A DNA stretch of 64,000 nt from Bifidobacterium rousetti. GTDB taxonomy: Bacteria > Actinomycetota > Actinomycetes > Actinomycetales > Bifidobacteriaceae. The notes beneath the pieces were generated by a model that saw nothing but the letters and a program-made list of their open reading frames with translations, searched no databases and was not told the DNA's origin. Position numbers and translations under genes: made by a program. Shown in pieces: positions 45,357 to 54,078 of the stretch (positions within the stretch are counted from its first letter, which is position 1; each line of letters starts with the position of its first letter). The stretch spans positions 154,544 through 218,543 of the forward strand of contig NZ_PEBH01000004.1 in the NCBI RefSeq assembly GCF_008698235.1, in the 5' to 3' direction.

Positions 45357-47663
45357 ATGAAAGCCCCGTTCCGCAACCGCATCGTCCGCGCCGCGTTCTC
45401 CGCGGCGGTGGGCATGCTCATTTTCGCGCTGGTAGCCGGCGCCATGTTCGTAGCCGTCAGCGTGGCCGAAGCCACCTCCGCCAGCTTGAGCTACCGTTCC
45501 ATCGACTACGAGGCGACGGCCACGAAGGACGGCGACCTCAAGGTCTCGCAGCGTCTCGACTACAAGCTGAGGGCCCGCGATGACGACGACGGCAACGCCA
45601 AACCGTGGAAACAGCTGTACTGGCGGTACACGCTCGACCCGTCGAACCTCATCGACATCACCGACATCCGGGTGCGTAACGCGGACACCGGTCAGGCGTT
45701 CACGCAGACCGAGTTCCGCAACCCGAACCAGGTCGGCGACACCAGCTGGAACAGCGACTACGCGAACCGCTGGTACATCGTCGACGTCACCGGCGGCGAC
45801 ACCAACCCCCAGCCGTACGAACCCGGCTCGAACCTCGCGCCGAACACGCAGCCCGGCAAACGGACCATCGAGATCGGCTGGAACATCCCCGCCACGAAGC
45901 GCACGGACAGCCTGAAGATCGACGTGTCGTTCACGATGCGCGGCGTCGCCACGAAATACGACGACGTGACCACCTTCCAATGGGAGCCGATCGCCAAGGA
46001 GAACGAGGTGCCGGCCGGCAAGGTCACCGGCGTCGTGCGGTTCCCCGGAGGCGCCGGCTCGTCCGGCTCGTCCGACCCGTCCGTCCCGCACACCTGGCTG
46101 CACACCGCCAACACGAACGAGGTCACGCGCGATCCGGATGGCACGATGCGATTCACCATATACGACCTCAAGGTCGGCGGGTACATCAACGTGATCGGGG
46201 CCTTCGACTCCGCCCTCGCGGGCGACGTGGCACGTACCGGGGCCGGCGAGCGGCTGCAGGCGCTCAGCGACGAGGAGGACGCGAAGGCGCGCTACGCCGC
46301 CGATCTCAAGCGCGACAAGGCGCGGTTCACGGTCGCGCTGTGGATCGCCGGAGTCGTGCTCACCATCGTGTTCGCGATATGGGGGCTGCTCGCCGTGCGC
46401 TCCACGAACCGCGCCGCCCGGTACAAGGGGAACATCGAATACTGGCGTGACAAGCCGGGCATCAGCCCCGACTCCGCCGCCAGGCTCATCGACGTGTTCG
46501 ACGCCGTCGACAGCGGAACGATCCTCCCCGTCTCCGGCACCCTGAACGACCGGTCGATCGCCGCCACCGTCATGTCGCTCGCCGTGAAGAAGGCCATCGC
46601 GCTCTACCCCGGTTCCGCTGACCTGTATCGCGGCATCGACATGAGACGCCCCGACCCCGCGGCCCTCGCGCGGATGATCGGGCGGGATCGGGGGCGCGTC
46701 AACGCCACCCGATCGACCACCACGATCGTGATCCTGCCCGCGGCACTCGCCGGCCCCGGTTCGCCGCGGCATGAGGCGTTGGGACTGAGCCAGTCGGAGT
46801 CCGCGTGCCTCGATCTGCTCATCTGCATCTCGGAGCGCGTCGGCGGACCGGTGTTCGACTTCGTGCAGATGAAGGAGGCGTGCAAGGACTGGAAGGCGGG
46901 CTACAAGGAGCTCGACCGGTTCCGCACCGCGGCGCGCAACGAGTTCGCGCTGCTCGGCGCGGCCCGGCCGTCCGAATGGCGCTATACCCTGCCCGGCTCC
47001 CTCGCGATCGTGCTCGGCATCGCGTCGCTGCTGTTCAATCTCTTCGGCTCCGGCAATATCGCGGCCGCCGTGTGCTTCGGATTGCCGCCGGTCGCGATCG
47101 GCCTGTTCTGCTCGCTGGCCGGGGCGCCGTCCATCCCCACGCCGATCGGTCAGGAGTACGGCGGACGGTGTCTGGGATTGAGGCGCTACATGGTCGATTT
47201 CTCCGACTTCACCGACCGCGGTGTCCCTGATCTGGTGCTGTGGGACTGGTATATGGTGTACGCGGCCGCGTTCGGCATCTCGCGCGAGGCCATCGACCAG
47301 CTCGCCAGGGCGTATCCGCAGGTCAGGGATCCCGAATGGCTTGACGAGAACGGTTCCGGGTCGCTGTGGTACTGGACGTATCGTCCGTACGGCTGGTACG
47401 GGTATTCATCGTCCTTCGGCCCATCCGCGGGCGCGGGTGTCGCCGGCTCCGGCTCCTATGGCTCCTCCCCGGGCGATTTCGCGTTCGGCGGCGACTCGTT
47501 CGCGGCCGGATTCTCCGATCTCGGCACGCAGCTCAGCGCCGGTTTCGCCGATATCTCCTCGACAATCGCCGCCGCATCCCCCTCGTCCGATTCCTCGAGC
47601 TCCGGCGGCGGCTTCGACGGATGCGGCGGCGGTTCCGGCGGCGGCACCTCCGGCGGCCGCTGA
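45357..47663 (+). CDS. DUF2207 membrane protein
   Basis: Protein of 768 residues. It has an N-terminal signal anchor (AAFSAAVGMLIFALVAGAMF), an extracellular DUF2207-like beta domain (SYRSIDYEATATKDGDLKVS), a central span (FTVALWIAGVVLTIVFAIWG), a cytoplasmic region and two close spans near residue 550-590, ending in a Ser/Gly tail with GGGFDGCGGGSGGG. DUF2207 proteins are common and uncharacterised in Gram-positives, with the Gly-rich tail conserved in style. The ATG at 45357 follows GAAGGACG. The preceding small membrane ORF may belong with it. Confidence 0.85.
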   Translation: MKAPFRNRIVRAAFSAAVGMLIFALVAGAMFVAVSVAEATSASLSYRSIDYEATATKDGDLKVSQRLDYKLRARDDDDGNAKPWKQLYWRYTLDPSNLIDITDIRVRNADTGQAFTQTEFRNPNQVGDTSWNSDYANRWYIVDVTGGDTNPQPYEPGSNLAPNTQPGKRTIEIGWNIPATKRTDSLKIDVSFTMRGVATKYDDVTTFQWEPIAKENEVPAGKVTGVVRFPGGAGSSGSSDPSVPHTWLHTANTNEVTRDPDGTMRFTIYDLKVGGYINVIGAFDSALAGDVARTGAGERLQALSDEEDAKARYAADLKRDKARFTVALWIAGVVLTIVFAIWGLLAVRSTNRAARYKGNIEYWRDKPGISPDSAARLIDVFDAVDSGTILPVSGTLNDRSIAATVMSLAVKKAIALYPGSADLYRGIDMRRPDPAALARMIGRDRGRVNATRSTTTIVILPAALAGPGSPRHEALGLSQSESACLDLLICISERVGGPVFDFVQMKEACKDWKAGYKELDRFRTAARNEFALLGAARPSEWRYTLPGSLAIVLGIASLLFNLFGSGNIAAAVCFGLPPVAIGLFCSLAGAPSIPTPIGQEYGGRCLGLRRYMVDFSDFTDRGVPDLVLWDWYMVYAAAFGISREAIDQLARAYPQVRDPEWLDENGSGSLWYWTYRPYGWYGYSSSFGPSAGAGVAGSGSYGSSPGDFAFGGDSFAAGFSDLGTQLSAGFADISSTIAAASPSSDSSSSGGGFDGCGGGSGGGTSGGR

Positions 47664-47712
47664 CTGGTCGACCAGACTGACCGCCTGTCTCAGTCGACCG
47701 ACTTGTCGGCTG

Positions 47713-48852
47713 CTACAGTGATTGGAGATACTCTCCGAGATGCGGCACGGCGAATTCGAGCTGTCCGTGTCCGGCAGGCCGGATAAGTCTGTCCTTGATG
47801 AGTGCCGCGCGGTACTTGCTCACCCAGCTGCGGCTGCGCTTGGTGCGCTCCGCGATGTCCCCGACCTGCGTGGGATCGGGGACATCCTTCGCCATGGCTT
47901 TGAGAAACAGTTGTTCTGCGCTGGTGGTTCCATCCATGGCGGGGGCGCAGACGGCGTCATCGAAGGCAAGCAGGGCATCCGCCGCGCCGGTGGCGATGTC
48001 CGAGGCGGTGATGACGTCGGAGTGACGTCGTTGCGCGGACTGCCACATGTAATAGCCGACAAGCTGCACCATATACGGGTATCCATCGGAAATTCTCGCC
48101 GCCTCGAGCGCATCCGACTCGCTGACGGTCTTGCCTGAATCCGAGACGGTCTCCAGAAAGGCGTTCTTGACGTCCGGCAATGGCACGTTCTCCAGTTCCC
48201 GCCGCAGCGCGCGTCGCAGGAACGTGGTCACCTCGTTGTCCAGCAGATCGTTGAGCATATACGGCAATCCAGCGAACACGATGGCGACTCCCTTCTTGTC
48301 GGCGTCGGGGACATCGCTTTCATCGGCGTCCGTGATGACATGCTGCACTGCGGTGGCGATCGCGACCAGATCCTCGTGTGAGGCAGCCTGCGTCTCGTCG
48401 ATGGTGATGAGGATGCCTTTGCCCTTGCCGATCTTCCGGGAGTTCAGGCGTTTGTTCAATGCGTTGCGCAGGGTGAGTGGATTGGACTCCGCGGAGAACC
48501 GTGCCTGACCGAGACTCGCGGTCGCGATGCCGGCGATTCCGATCGATGGGCCGATGTCGGCTTGATCCAGCCGCATGCCAGTGGGGGAGAGGGCGGCTAT
48601 GAGTCGCGCGACGAGACCTGTGGACGCGGTTTCCGCAATGACCTCCCAATGCCGCGCCTTGGCCATGCGCCGAAACTCCGTCAACATGACGGTTTTGCCG
48701 AAGCCACGCTGTCCGGTGACGAGCATGATGCGTCCCGGCGCGCCGACGCCGTTGTCAAGCGCCTCTGAGAAGTCGTCGATGATCGGCTGTCGTCCGATGA
48801 GGATCGGTGGCATCTTGCCTGCGGTCGGCTTGAATGGATTTATGGATGCCAT
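47713..48852 (-). CDS. AAA-type ATPase with C-terminal winged helix
   Basis: Protein of 379 residues. Walker A is GQRGFGKT at about 48, Walker B-like is ILITIDETQAA, and a C-terminal winged helix (VGDIAERTKRSRSWVSKYRA) suggests DNA binding. The fold is in the class of Orc1/Cdc6-like or AAA_16 ATPases found with mobile or regulatory DNA. No signal or membrane span. Repeats with a 20-bp period lie 70-140 bases upstream of its start and could be its own binding site. The next gene (aldo/keto reductase) is divergent. No partner gene such as toxin or transposase is adjacent. Confidence 0.8.
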   Translation of the reverse strand: MASINPFKPTAGKMPPILIGRQPIIDDFSEALDNGVGAPGRIMLVTGQRGFGKTVMLTEFRRMAKARHWEVIAETASTGLVARLIAALSPTGMRLDQADIGPSIGIAGIATASLGQARFSAESNPLTLRNALNKRLNSRKIGKGKGILITIDETQAASHEDLVAIATAVQHVITDADESDVPDADKKGVAIVFAGLPYMLNDLLDNEVTTFLRRALRRELENVPLPDVKNAFLETVSDSGKTVSESDALEAARISDGYPYMVQLVGYYMWQSAQRRHSDVITASDIATGAADALLAFDDAVCAPAMDGTTSAEQLFLKAMAKDVPDPTQVGDIAERTKRSRSWVSKYRAALIKDRLIRPAGHGQLEFAVPHLGEYLQSL

Positions 48853-48925
48853 GACGGTGTCTCATCCCTTCCTGGAAGCGGTGCGGGTGCATCTTCGTGT
48901 CGCCGTTGTCTGCCTTCTCCCATGG

Positions 48926-48995
48926 TACACGAAAGCGTACCAAGTTACACGAATGAGTACCAAAGTACACAAATGTACACCATTGCGTACCATCT
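48926..48995. repeat. 20-bp phased repeats upstream of the AAA ATPase
   Basis: TACACGAAAGCGTACCAAGT at 48926, TACACGAATGAGTACCAAAG at 48946, then TACACAAATGTACACC at 48966 and a GCGTACC half-unit at 48985: a strict 20-bp spacing (two helical turns), with TAC words every 10 bp. The repeat is in the divergent promoter region between the ATPase and the aldo/keto reductase. Confidence 0.8.
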
Positions 48996-49128
48996 TCCAC
49001 CGTTGCGCATCGGATGATGCATGCCGGCGGATGTCGGCGGGTGCCGTACCGGGCGTCCGTGTGGCGAAAACCGGCCGGTACGCCTACGCTTGGCACTGTC
49101 ACCGTTTCGACGAATGAAGGGAGCAGCC

Positions 49129-49995
49129 ATGGCGCTGTACCGTAATCTGGGACCGTTCTCCACCACAGCGATCGGCCACGGCGAGATGCCGCTGACCATC
49201 GAGAACAACCGCGGGCACGACGTCGGCATCGAGACGCTGCACGCCTCGCTCGACGCCGGATGCCGTCACATCGACACCGCGTGGGCGTACTACACGCCGG
49301 GCGAGGAGGAGCAGACCGGCGAGAAGCTGGTGCGCGAGGCGCTCGCGACGTGGAAGGGCCCGAAGAGCGAGGTCACCGTCGCCACGAAGATCGGCCTGCG
49401 CCGCGTCTGGGGCGAGCACGGCGAGCCGCTGTGGCCGCGCGACGGCAAGCCCGAGCACCTCATCGAGTACGGCAAGCAGTCCGCGCTCGCGCTCGGCGTC
49501 GACACGATCGACCTGCTCTACCTGCACCGCCACGATCCGGAGGTGCCGTACAACGAGTCGATCGAGGCGCTGAAGCAGCTCGTCGACGAGGGCGTGGCCC
49601 GCGTGGCCGGCGTCTCCAACGCCTCGATCGAGCAGATCGACATCGCCCGCTCGATTCTGGGCGACAAGCTCGTCGCCGTGCAGAACCAGTACTCGCCGAT
49701 CCACCTTGACACGCAGGACACGCTCGACTACTGCGCCAAGCTCGGTCTCGCGTTCGTGTGCTGGAGCCCGCTCGGCGGCTACCGCCACCCGTACGACGAG
49801 TCGAAGTTCGACCCGTTCCGCGAGGTCGCGGCCGCCCACGGCGTCAGCTACCAGCAGGTCGTGCTCGCGTGGGAGCTCGCCAAGGGCGACCACATGTTCG
49901 TCATCCCCGGCGCCCACCGCCCCGAGACGATCCTCGACTCCCTCAAGGCCGACCAGCTCGAGCTCTCCCCGGACGAGCTCGCCAAGCTCGGCTGA
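49129..49995 (+). CDS. Aldo/keto reductase
   Basis: NADPH-dependent oxidoreductase of 288 residues. It has the AKR barrel blocks DAGCRHIDTAWAYYT, VTVATKIGL, DLLYLHRHDP, GVSNASIEQI and VQNQYSPI. The catalytic Tyr (AYYTPG) and Lys (TKIG) are present. The substrate is unknown; homologues reduce aldehydes. The ATG at 49129 has GAAGGGAG. It is divergent from the AAA ATPase, so the 20-bp repeats may influence it also. Confidence 0.9.
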   Translation: MALYRNLGPFSTTAIGHGEMPLTIENNRGHDVGIETLHASLDAGCRHIDTAWAYYTPGEEEQTGEKLVREALATWKGPKSEVTVATKIGLRRVWGEHGEPLWPRDGKPEHLIEYGKQSALALGVDTIDLLYLHRHDPEVPYNESIEALKQLVDEGVARVAGVSNASIEQIDIARSILGDKLVAVQNQYSPIHLDTQDTLDYCAKLGLAFVCWSPLGGYRHPYDESKFDPFREVAAAHGVSYQQVVLAWELAKGDHMFVIPGAHRPETILDSLKADQLELSPDELAKLG

Positions 49996-50022
49996 TTCCC
50001 GTCTCCCGCGCCGCGGATGGGG

Positions 50023-50060
50023 GAGGGGCCTGTAGCGAGGGAGCTCGGTACAGGCCCCTC
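50023..50060. terminator. Hairpin between convergent genes
   Basis: 12-bp stem GAGGGGCCTGTA / TACAGGCCCCTC with a 14-base loop, between the ends of the aldo/keto reductase and the DUF4143 ATPase. No T-run, so only a possible terminator. Confidence 0.55.
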
Positions 50061-50122
50061 GGTTCCATATCCGGTGCGGGCCCCACTGCACTCGTCGCAC
50101 TCGTGTGCCGGTTTTGGGTGGT

Positions 50123-51514
50123 CTACAGGCAATGCGCCATGTAGAGCGGCAGATAGATCTTGTCCCCATCCACGCGGAGCTCCTTGGGATGTAGGATCAC
50201 CTGTTCCCCGACGCGGGAACCGAACTTGCCTTTGAACTTGTCAAGGGATTTCGTGCCGTACCTCCCCGTGGATTTCACCTCTATCGGGGTGATTCGCAGC
50301 CGGAGGTTGGCGTTGGCATAGGGGGCGGGGATCAGGAAATCGATCTCCATGGTGTTTGCGGCGTTCGTCTGGTCCCTTCGTGAGTAGAAGAACAGGTCGT
50401 GGCCGGAGGCCTTGAGCTGCTGCGCGACGACGTTCTCCACCAGCATGCCCTCGTTCAGTTCCAGCTTGCCGAACAGAATGTCACGGTATATCGAGTTCAC
50501 TCCGTCCGTCGTTCCCCTGGTCGGGAACGCATGACTGACCAGAAGGCCGGTGTCCGCCATATAGCATTTGAGCGTGGTATGGTCCTCGTCAAGTCGCAGC
50601 CCTATATGGGGGTCCGTTGAGTTGTAGCAGTTGTTGGTGATGCGGGCGTCCGACAGCCAGAAGAATGAATCCTCATATTCTCGCATGCGTGCCGTCTTGC
50701 TGAGAGACGCGAGCGAGAATCGCTTCTCGTGCTTGGACAGTTGCCCCGGCAGGCCATCGAAGATGGACAGCACCTTCGATTCGTATCCTTTGGCGAACCG
50801 GGCCACATCCTTGCGATATAGGGAAAGGATGCGTTTTTTGTCGCTGTCCGCCTGGGCGAAATCCCGGGTGAGCGCATAGTCGACGACGGGCTGCGGCATG
50901 CCGCCTATGAGCATGTATTCCCTGAACAGCTCCATCGCCTTGCGGTGGATGGCCTGGGGAAGGGGGACTCGGCGCTCATAGGAGTCGCGTATCGCATCGG
51001 CCAGGGGGCGCTGTTCCATCGCCCACAGAAATTCCTCGAAATCGAGAGGGTTGAGTTCAAGGGAGTCCTCTTCCGAAGGTATGAGGATGTCCTGAACATT
51101 CTGCTTGATCGAGACGAGCGATCCGGTCTCGATGTAGTCGTATCGACCGTCGGCGACGAGGTGCTTGAGCAATGCGCGTGCCTGTGGGAAGAACTGAACT
51201 TCATCGAAGATGATCAACGATTCCCGTTCATGCAGTGTGGTGTTGAAATACAGGGATAGGTAGGAGAAAAAGCGTGTGAGGTCATTGCGTTGCGTGCGGA
51301 ACAGATCCAATACCGCTTCGTCCACATTGGAGAAATCGATGAGGATGAAGGACCTGTATTCGTTGTTGCCGAATTGTGTGGCGAGCGTGCTTTTGCCGAC
51401 TCGCCTTGCCCCTTCCAGTAGGATGGCCGATCGGCCTTGTTCCATGCGTTTCCATGTGAGCAGCCGGTCATAGATGCGACGGTGGAGGATCTTCTTCGGC
51501 GAGTTTGGCAACAT
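50123..51514 (-). CDS. AAA_14/DUF4143 ATPase
   Basis: Protein of 463 residues. The Walker A is LLEGARRVGKST at about residue 33, the Walker B region is SLIIFDEVQFFPQARALLKH, and a C-terminal DUF4143-type domain has PIEVKSTGRYGTKSLDKF (a nuclease-like EVKS block). Proteins of this family are common, uncharacterised, and often lineage-variable. The ATG at 51514 (MLPNSPKK) is chosen; ribosome site GGAG is very close. Its region is less GC-rich than neighbours. Three 33-bp-spaced repeats lie upstream. No mobile-element gene is adjacent. Confidence 0.85.
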   Translation of the reverse strand: MLPNSPKKILHRRIYDRLLTWKRMEQGRSAILLEGARRVGKSTLATQFGNNEYRSFILIDFSNVDEAVLDLFRTQRNDLTRFFSYLSLYFNTTLHERESLIIFDEVQFFPQARALLKHLVADGRYDYIETGSLVSIKQNVQDILIPSEEDSLELNPLDFEEFLWAMEQRPLADAIRDSYERRVPLPQAIHRKAMELFREYMLIGGMPQPVVDYALTRDFAQADSDKKRILSLYRKDVARFAKGYESKVLSIFDGLPGQLSKHEKRFSLASLSKTARMREYEDSFFWLSDARITNNCYNSTDPHIGLRLDEDHTTLKCYMADTGLLVSHAFPTRGTTDGVNSIYRDILFGKLELNEGMLVENVVAQQLKASGHDLFFYSRRDQTNAANTMEIDFLIPAPYANANLRLRITPIEVKSTGRYGTKSLDKFKGKFGSRVGEQVILHPKELRVDGDKIYLPLYMAHCL

Positions 51515-51557
51515 GGCTCCATATCGTTGGTGTTTCAATGGTTATCAAGTATGGTAT

Positions 51558-51634
51558 CACGAAAATGAAGATGTGAAATCACATATATTGCACGAAAATG
51601 ACGGTATGGAAATCTGGTTTTCGCACGATAATGA
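51558..51634. repeat. 33-bp spaced direct repeats upstream of the DUF4143 gene
   Basis: CACGAAAATGA at 51558 and 51591 and CACGATAATGA at 51624, exactly 33 bases apart, in an AT-rich 120-base stretch. This could be a binding-site array for the ATPase promoter. A plus-strand 61-residue frame through it has 11-residue repeats but no supporting signals. Confidence 0.65.
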
Positions 51635-51659
51635 TGTTTGGAGTGACTGTCTGGAGTGA

Positions 51660-53102
51660 CTACACCAATCTCGCCAGCGTCTGCGCCGCCCCGGCGAACT
51701 CCTCCGGGGTGGTGTAGACGTAGCTCAGACGCAGCGCGTTGTTGCCGCGGAAGTCGTAGATGTCGCCGGGATTGAGCAGGATGCCGTGCTCGATCGCCCG
51801 CTGGAACAGTCGTCCCATGTGCACCGGCTCGTCGAACGTGAGCCAGATGTAGAAGCCGCCGCGCGGCACGTTCCAATGCGCGCGGCCGGCGAAGAGGCGT
51901 TCCAGCGTCTCGAGCGCGGCGTCGCGGCGTCGGCGCAGTTCGGCGCGCAGCGATTCCAGATACTCCGCGTACAGGCCGGAGTCGAGGAACCGCGCGAACA
52001 CCCACTGGCTCAACGTGCTCGCGCCGTAATCCATCTGCATCTTCACGTCCGCGAGACGATGCACGATGCGCTCGTCGGCGCACACCCAGCCGATTCTCAG
52101 CCCCGGCGCCAGCGCCTTCGACGCGCTGCCCACCGTGATCACCATGCCGTTGTCGTCCAGCGCGGCGAGCGAACGCGGCGTCGGCCCCTCGAAGACGAGG
52201 TCCTGATACGCGCAGTCCTCGATGATCGGCAGGCGATGCTCCGTGCATGCGGCGAGCAGCGCGCGCCGCCGTTCCTCGGGCATGGTGATTCCCGTGGGAT
52301 TGTGATTGGTGGGAATCGTGTACAGCACTGCGTCGCCTGTGAGCGAAGCGTCCATCGCGTTCACGTCGAGTCCCTGCGCGTCCATCGGCACGCCGGCCAG
52401 CCGCATGCCGGCCGACTGGAACACCTGCAGCGACTTGATGTAGCTCGGAGCCTCCGCGTACACGGTCGATCCGGCAGACAGCAGACTCACCGAGATCATC
52501 TGCAATCCCTGCAGCGCGCCCGAGGAGACGAGTATCCGCTCGGGGCGGCAGTCCGCGCCCCATTCGCGCATGTGCGCGGCGATCGCCTCGCGCAGCACGT
52601 CCAATCCCCCCGGCGGCGGGTAGCCGAGCGAGTCGATCCGGTCGGCGGCCTCGCGTGCCACACGCCGCCACATGTCACGCGGGAAGAGCCGCGGATCCAA
52701 CTCGCCGGTGCCGAGTCGCGTCTTCGTGTGGTCGAACTCCAGACGGTTGATGGTCTGGATCGTCGTGTTGTTCGCCTTGAAGAAGCCGGAGGAGACGTAG
52801 TCGGCCCAGTCGGGCGCGCCGGGAAGCATCAGCGACCATGTGTTGCTCACGATGCGTGTGCCGCCGCCGCGCCGCCCCTCGACGATGCCGTAGTCGGCGA
52901 GCTCCTCGACGGCCGCGATGACCGTGGACCGGTTCACGCCGAAACGCTCGGCCATCGCGCGCTGGCTGGGCAGTCGCGAGCCGATCGGCCACGCGCCCGA
53001 GGAGATGCGCTCGCACATGAAGTCGACGATCTGGCCGGTGACCGACCTGCCGGACGTGCGATCCGGCGCCCAGTCGATGTCGAGCGGTGCGCTGCGTGCC
53101 AT
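51660..53102 (-). CDS. MocR-type transcriptional regulator (GntR HTH + aminotransferase)
   Basis: Protein of 480 residues. The N-terminal GntR winged helix (LPSQRAMAERFGVNRSTVIA) is joined to a class I aminotransferase-like domain with PLP lysine Lys329 (GSASKALAPGLRIGW). These regulators use bound PLP as effector. It is divergent from the LysE-type transporter gene (200 bases), a common MocR arrangement, so that gene is the likely target. The ATG at 53102 has AAAGGAG. A palindrome CTTGGC / GCCAAG lies between. Confidence 0.9.
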   Translation of the reverse strand: MARSAPLDIDWAPDRTSGRSVTGQIVDFMCERISSGAWPIGSRLPSQRAMAERFGVNRSTVIAAVEELADYGIVEGRRGGGTRIVSNTWSLMLPGAPDWADYVSSGFFKANNTTIQTINRLEFDHTKTRLGTGELDPRLFPRDMWRRVAREAADRIDSLGYPPPGGLDVLREAIAAHMREWGADCRPERILVSSGALQGLQMISVSLLSAGSTVYAEAPSYIKSLQVFQSAGMRLAGVPMDAQGLDVNAMDASLTGDAVLYTIPTNHNPTGITMPEERRRALLAACTEHRLPIIEDCAYQDLVFEGPTPRSLAALDDNGMVITVGSASKALAPGLRIGWVCADERIVHRLADVKMQMDYGASTLSQWVFARFLDSGLYAEYLESLRAELRRRRDAALETLERLFAGRAHWNVPRGGFYIWLTFDEPVHMGRLFQRAIEHGILLNPGDIYDFRGNNALRLSYVYTTPEEFAGAAQTLARLV

Positions 53103-53135
53103 CCATACTCCTTTGGCTGGGTTGGTGGTGTGGTT

Positions 53136-53152
53136 CTTGGCTGGTTGCCAAG
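53136..53152. promoter_or_regulatory. Palindrome in the MocR-LysE divergent promoter
   Basis: CTTGGC / GCCAAG around a 5-base spacer. The word TTGGCTGG also repeats at 53114, 53137, 53242 and 53251. A candidate MocR site. Confidence 0.45.
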
Positions 53153-53306
53153 TGTAATGCGTTGCGTAGGATAAGGCAACGGTATTGGAATATAGCGGAT
53201 TGCTGATTGTGTGATTCGCGGGGAAGAGTTCGGCTGAAGTTCATTTGGCTGGTTTGGCTGGGTGCAAGTGATCCATCCAAACATGAGGGCGCAGGGAGAG
53301 TAAGCG

Positions 53307-53987
53307 ATGGGTCTGTACATTCAGGGACTGACGATGGGATTGGCGTACATCGCGCCGATCGGCATGCAGAATCTGTTCGTCATCAATTCGGCGCTGACGC
53401 GCACGCGCCGCAACGCACTGATCACCGCGCTCATCGTCATCTTCTTCGACATGGCGCTGAGCCTGTCCTGCTTCTTCGGCATCGGCGCGCTGATGCAGGC
53501 GAACCCGTGGCTGGAGACCATCGTGCTCGGCCTCGGCGGCCTCGTCGTGATCCGCATCGGCATGGGTCTCGTGCTGCCGAAGCGGAAGCGGCAAGGCGAT
53601 ACAGCCGAGACCGAGACCGTTTCGGCAGCCGCCCATCCGTCTCATCCAGCCCCGGCCGCTCCGGCCAGGCATCTCGGGCTGCGCGGACTCCTCAATACCG
53701 TCGGCACCGCCTGCGCCGTCACCTGGTTCAATCCGCAGGCGATCATCGATGGCACGCTGATGCTCGGCGCGTTCGCCGCAACGCTCAACGGCGATCAGAC
53801 CACACCATTCATCACCGGCGTCGAAACCGCCTCCGTGCTGTGGTTCCTCGGCATCACGCTCATCGTCAACGCGTTCGCGCACAAGTTCAGTCCGAAGGTC
53901 ATCGACGTGCTCAACCGCGTGTGCGGCGGCGTCATCACCCTCTACGGCATCAAGCTGCTCGTCGATTTCGCGCTTGCCGTCCTCTGA
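53307..53987 (+). CDS. LysE-family amino-acid exporter
   Basis: Membrane protein of 226 residues with five to six spans. MGLAYIAPIGMQNLFVINSA is the LysE/RhtB/ArgO-type start. It exports basic amino acids or relatives. A polar loop of about 35 residues (residues 89-125, Pro/Ala-rich) is inserted between spans 3 and 4. The ATG at 53307 has GGGAGAG. Divergent from the MocR regulator. Confidence 0.9.
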   Translation: MGLYIQGLTMGLAYIAPIGMQNLFVINSALTRTRRNALITALIVIFFDMALSLSCFFGIGALMQANPWLETIVLGLGGLVVIRIGMGLVLPKRKRQGDTAETETVSAAAHPSHPAPAAPARHLGLRGLLNTVGTACAVTWFNPQAIIDGTLMLGAFAATLNGDQTTPFITGVETASVLWFLGITLIVNAFAHKFSPKVIDVLNRVCGGVITLYGIKLLVDFALAVL

Positions 53988-54078
53988 CGCATCGCCGATC
54001 GACCGTTGAATCGCAGGTCCCGTGCGCCTGTTCGCGTACGGCTGCCCGCTACACCGTTCTCGCTACACTGTTGGGGTG

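Noticed and set aside
51474..51659. A 61-residue plus-strand frame with 11-residue repeats upstream of the DUF4143 gene
   Set aside because: The 33-bp DNA repeats explain the peptide pattern, no ribosome site is seen, and it overlaps the promoter region of the opposite gene.
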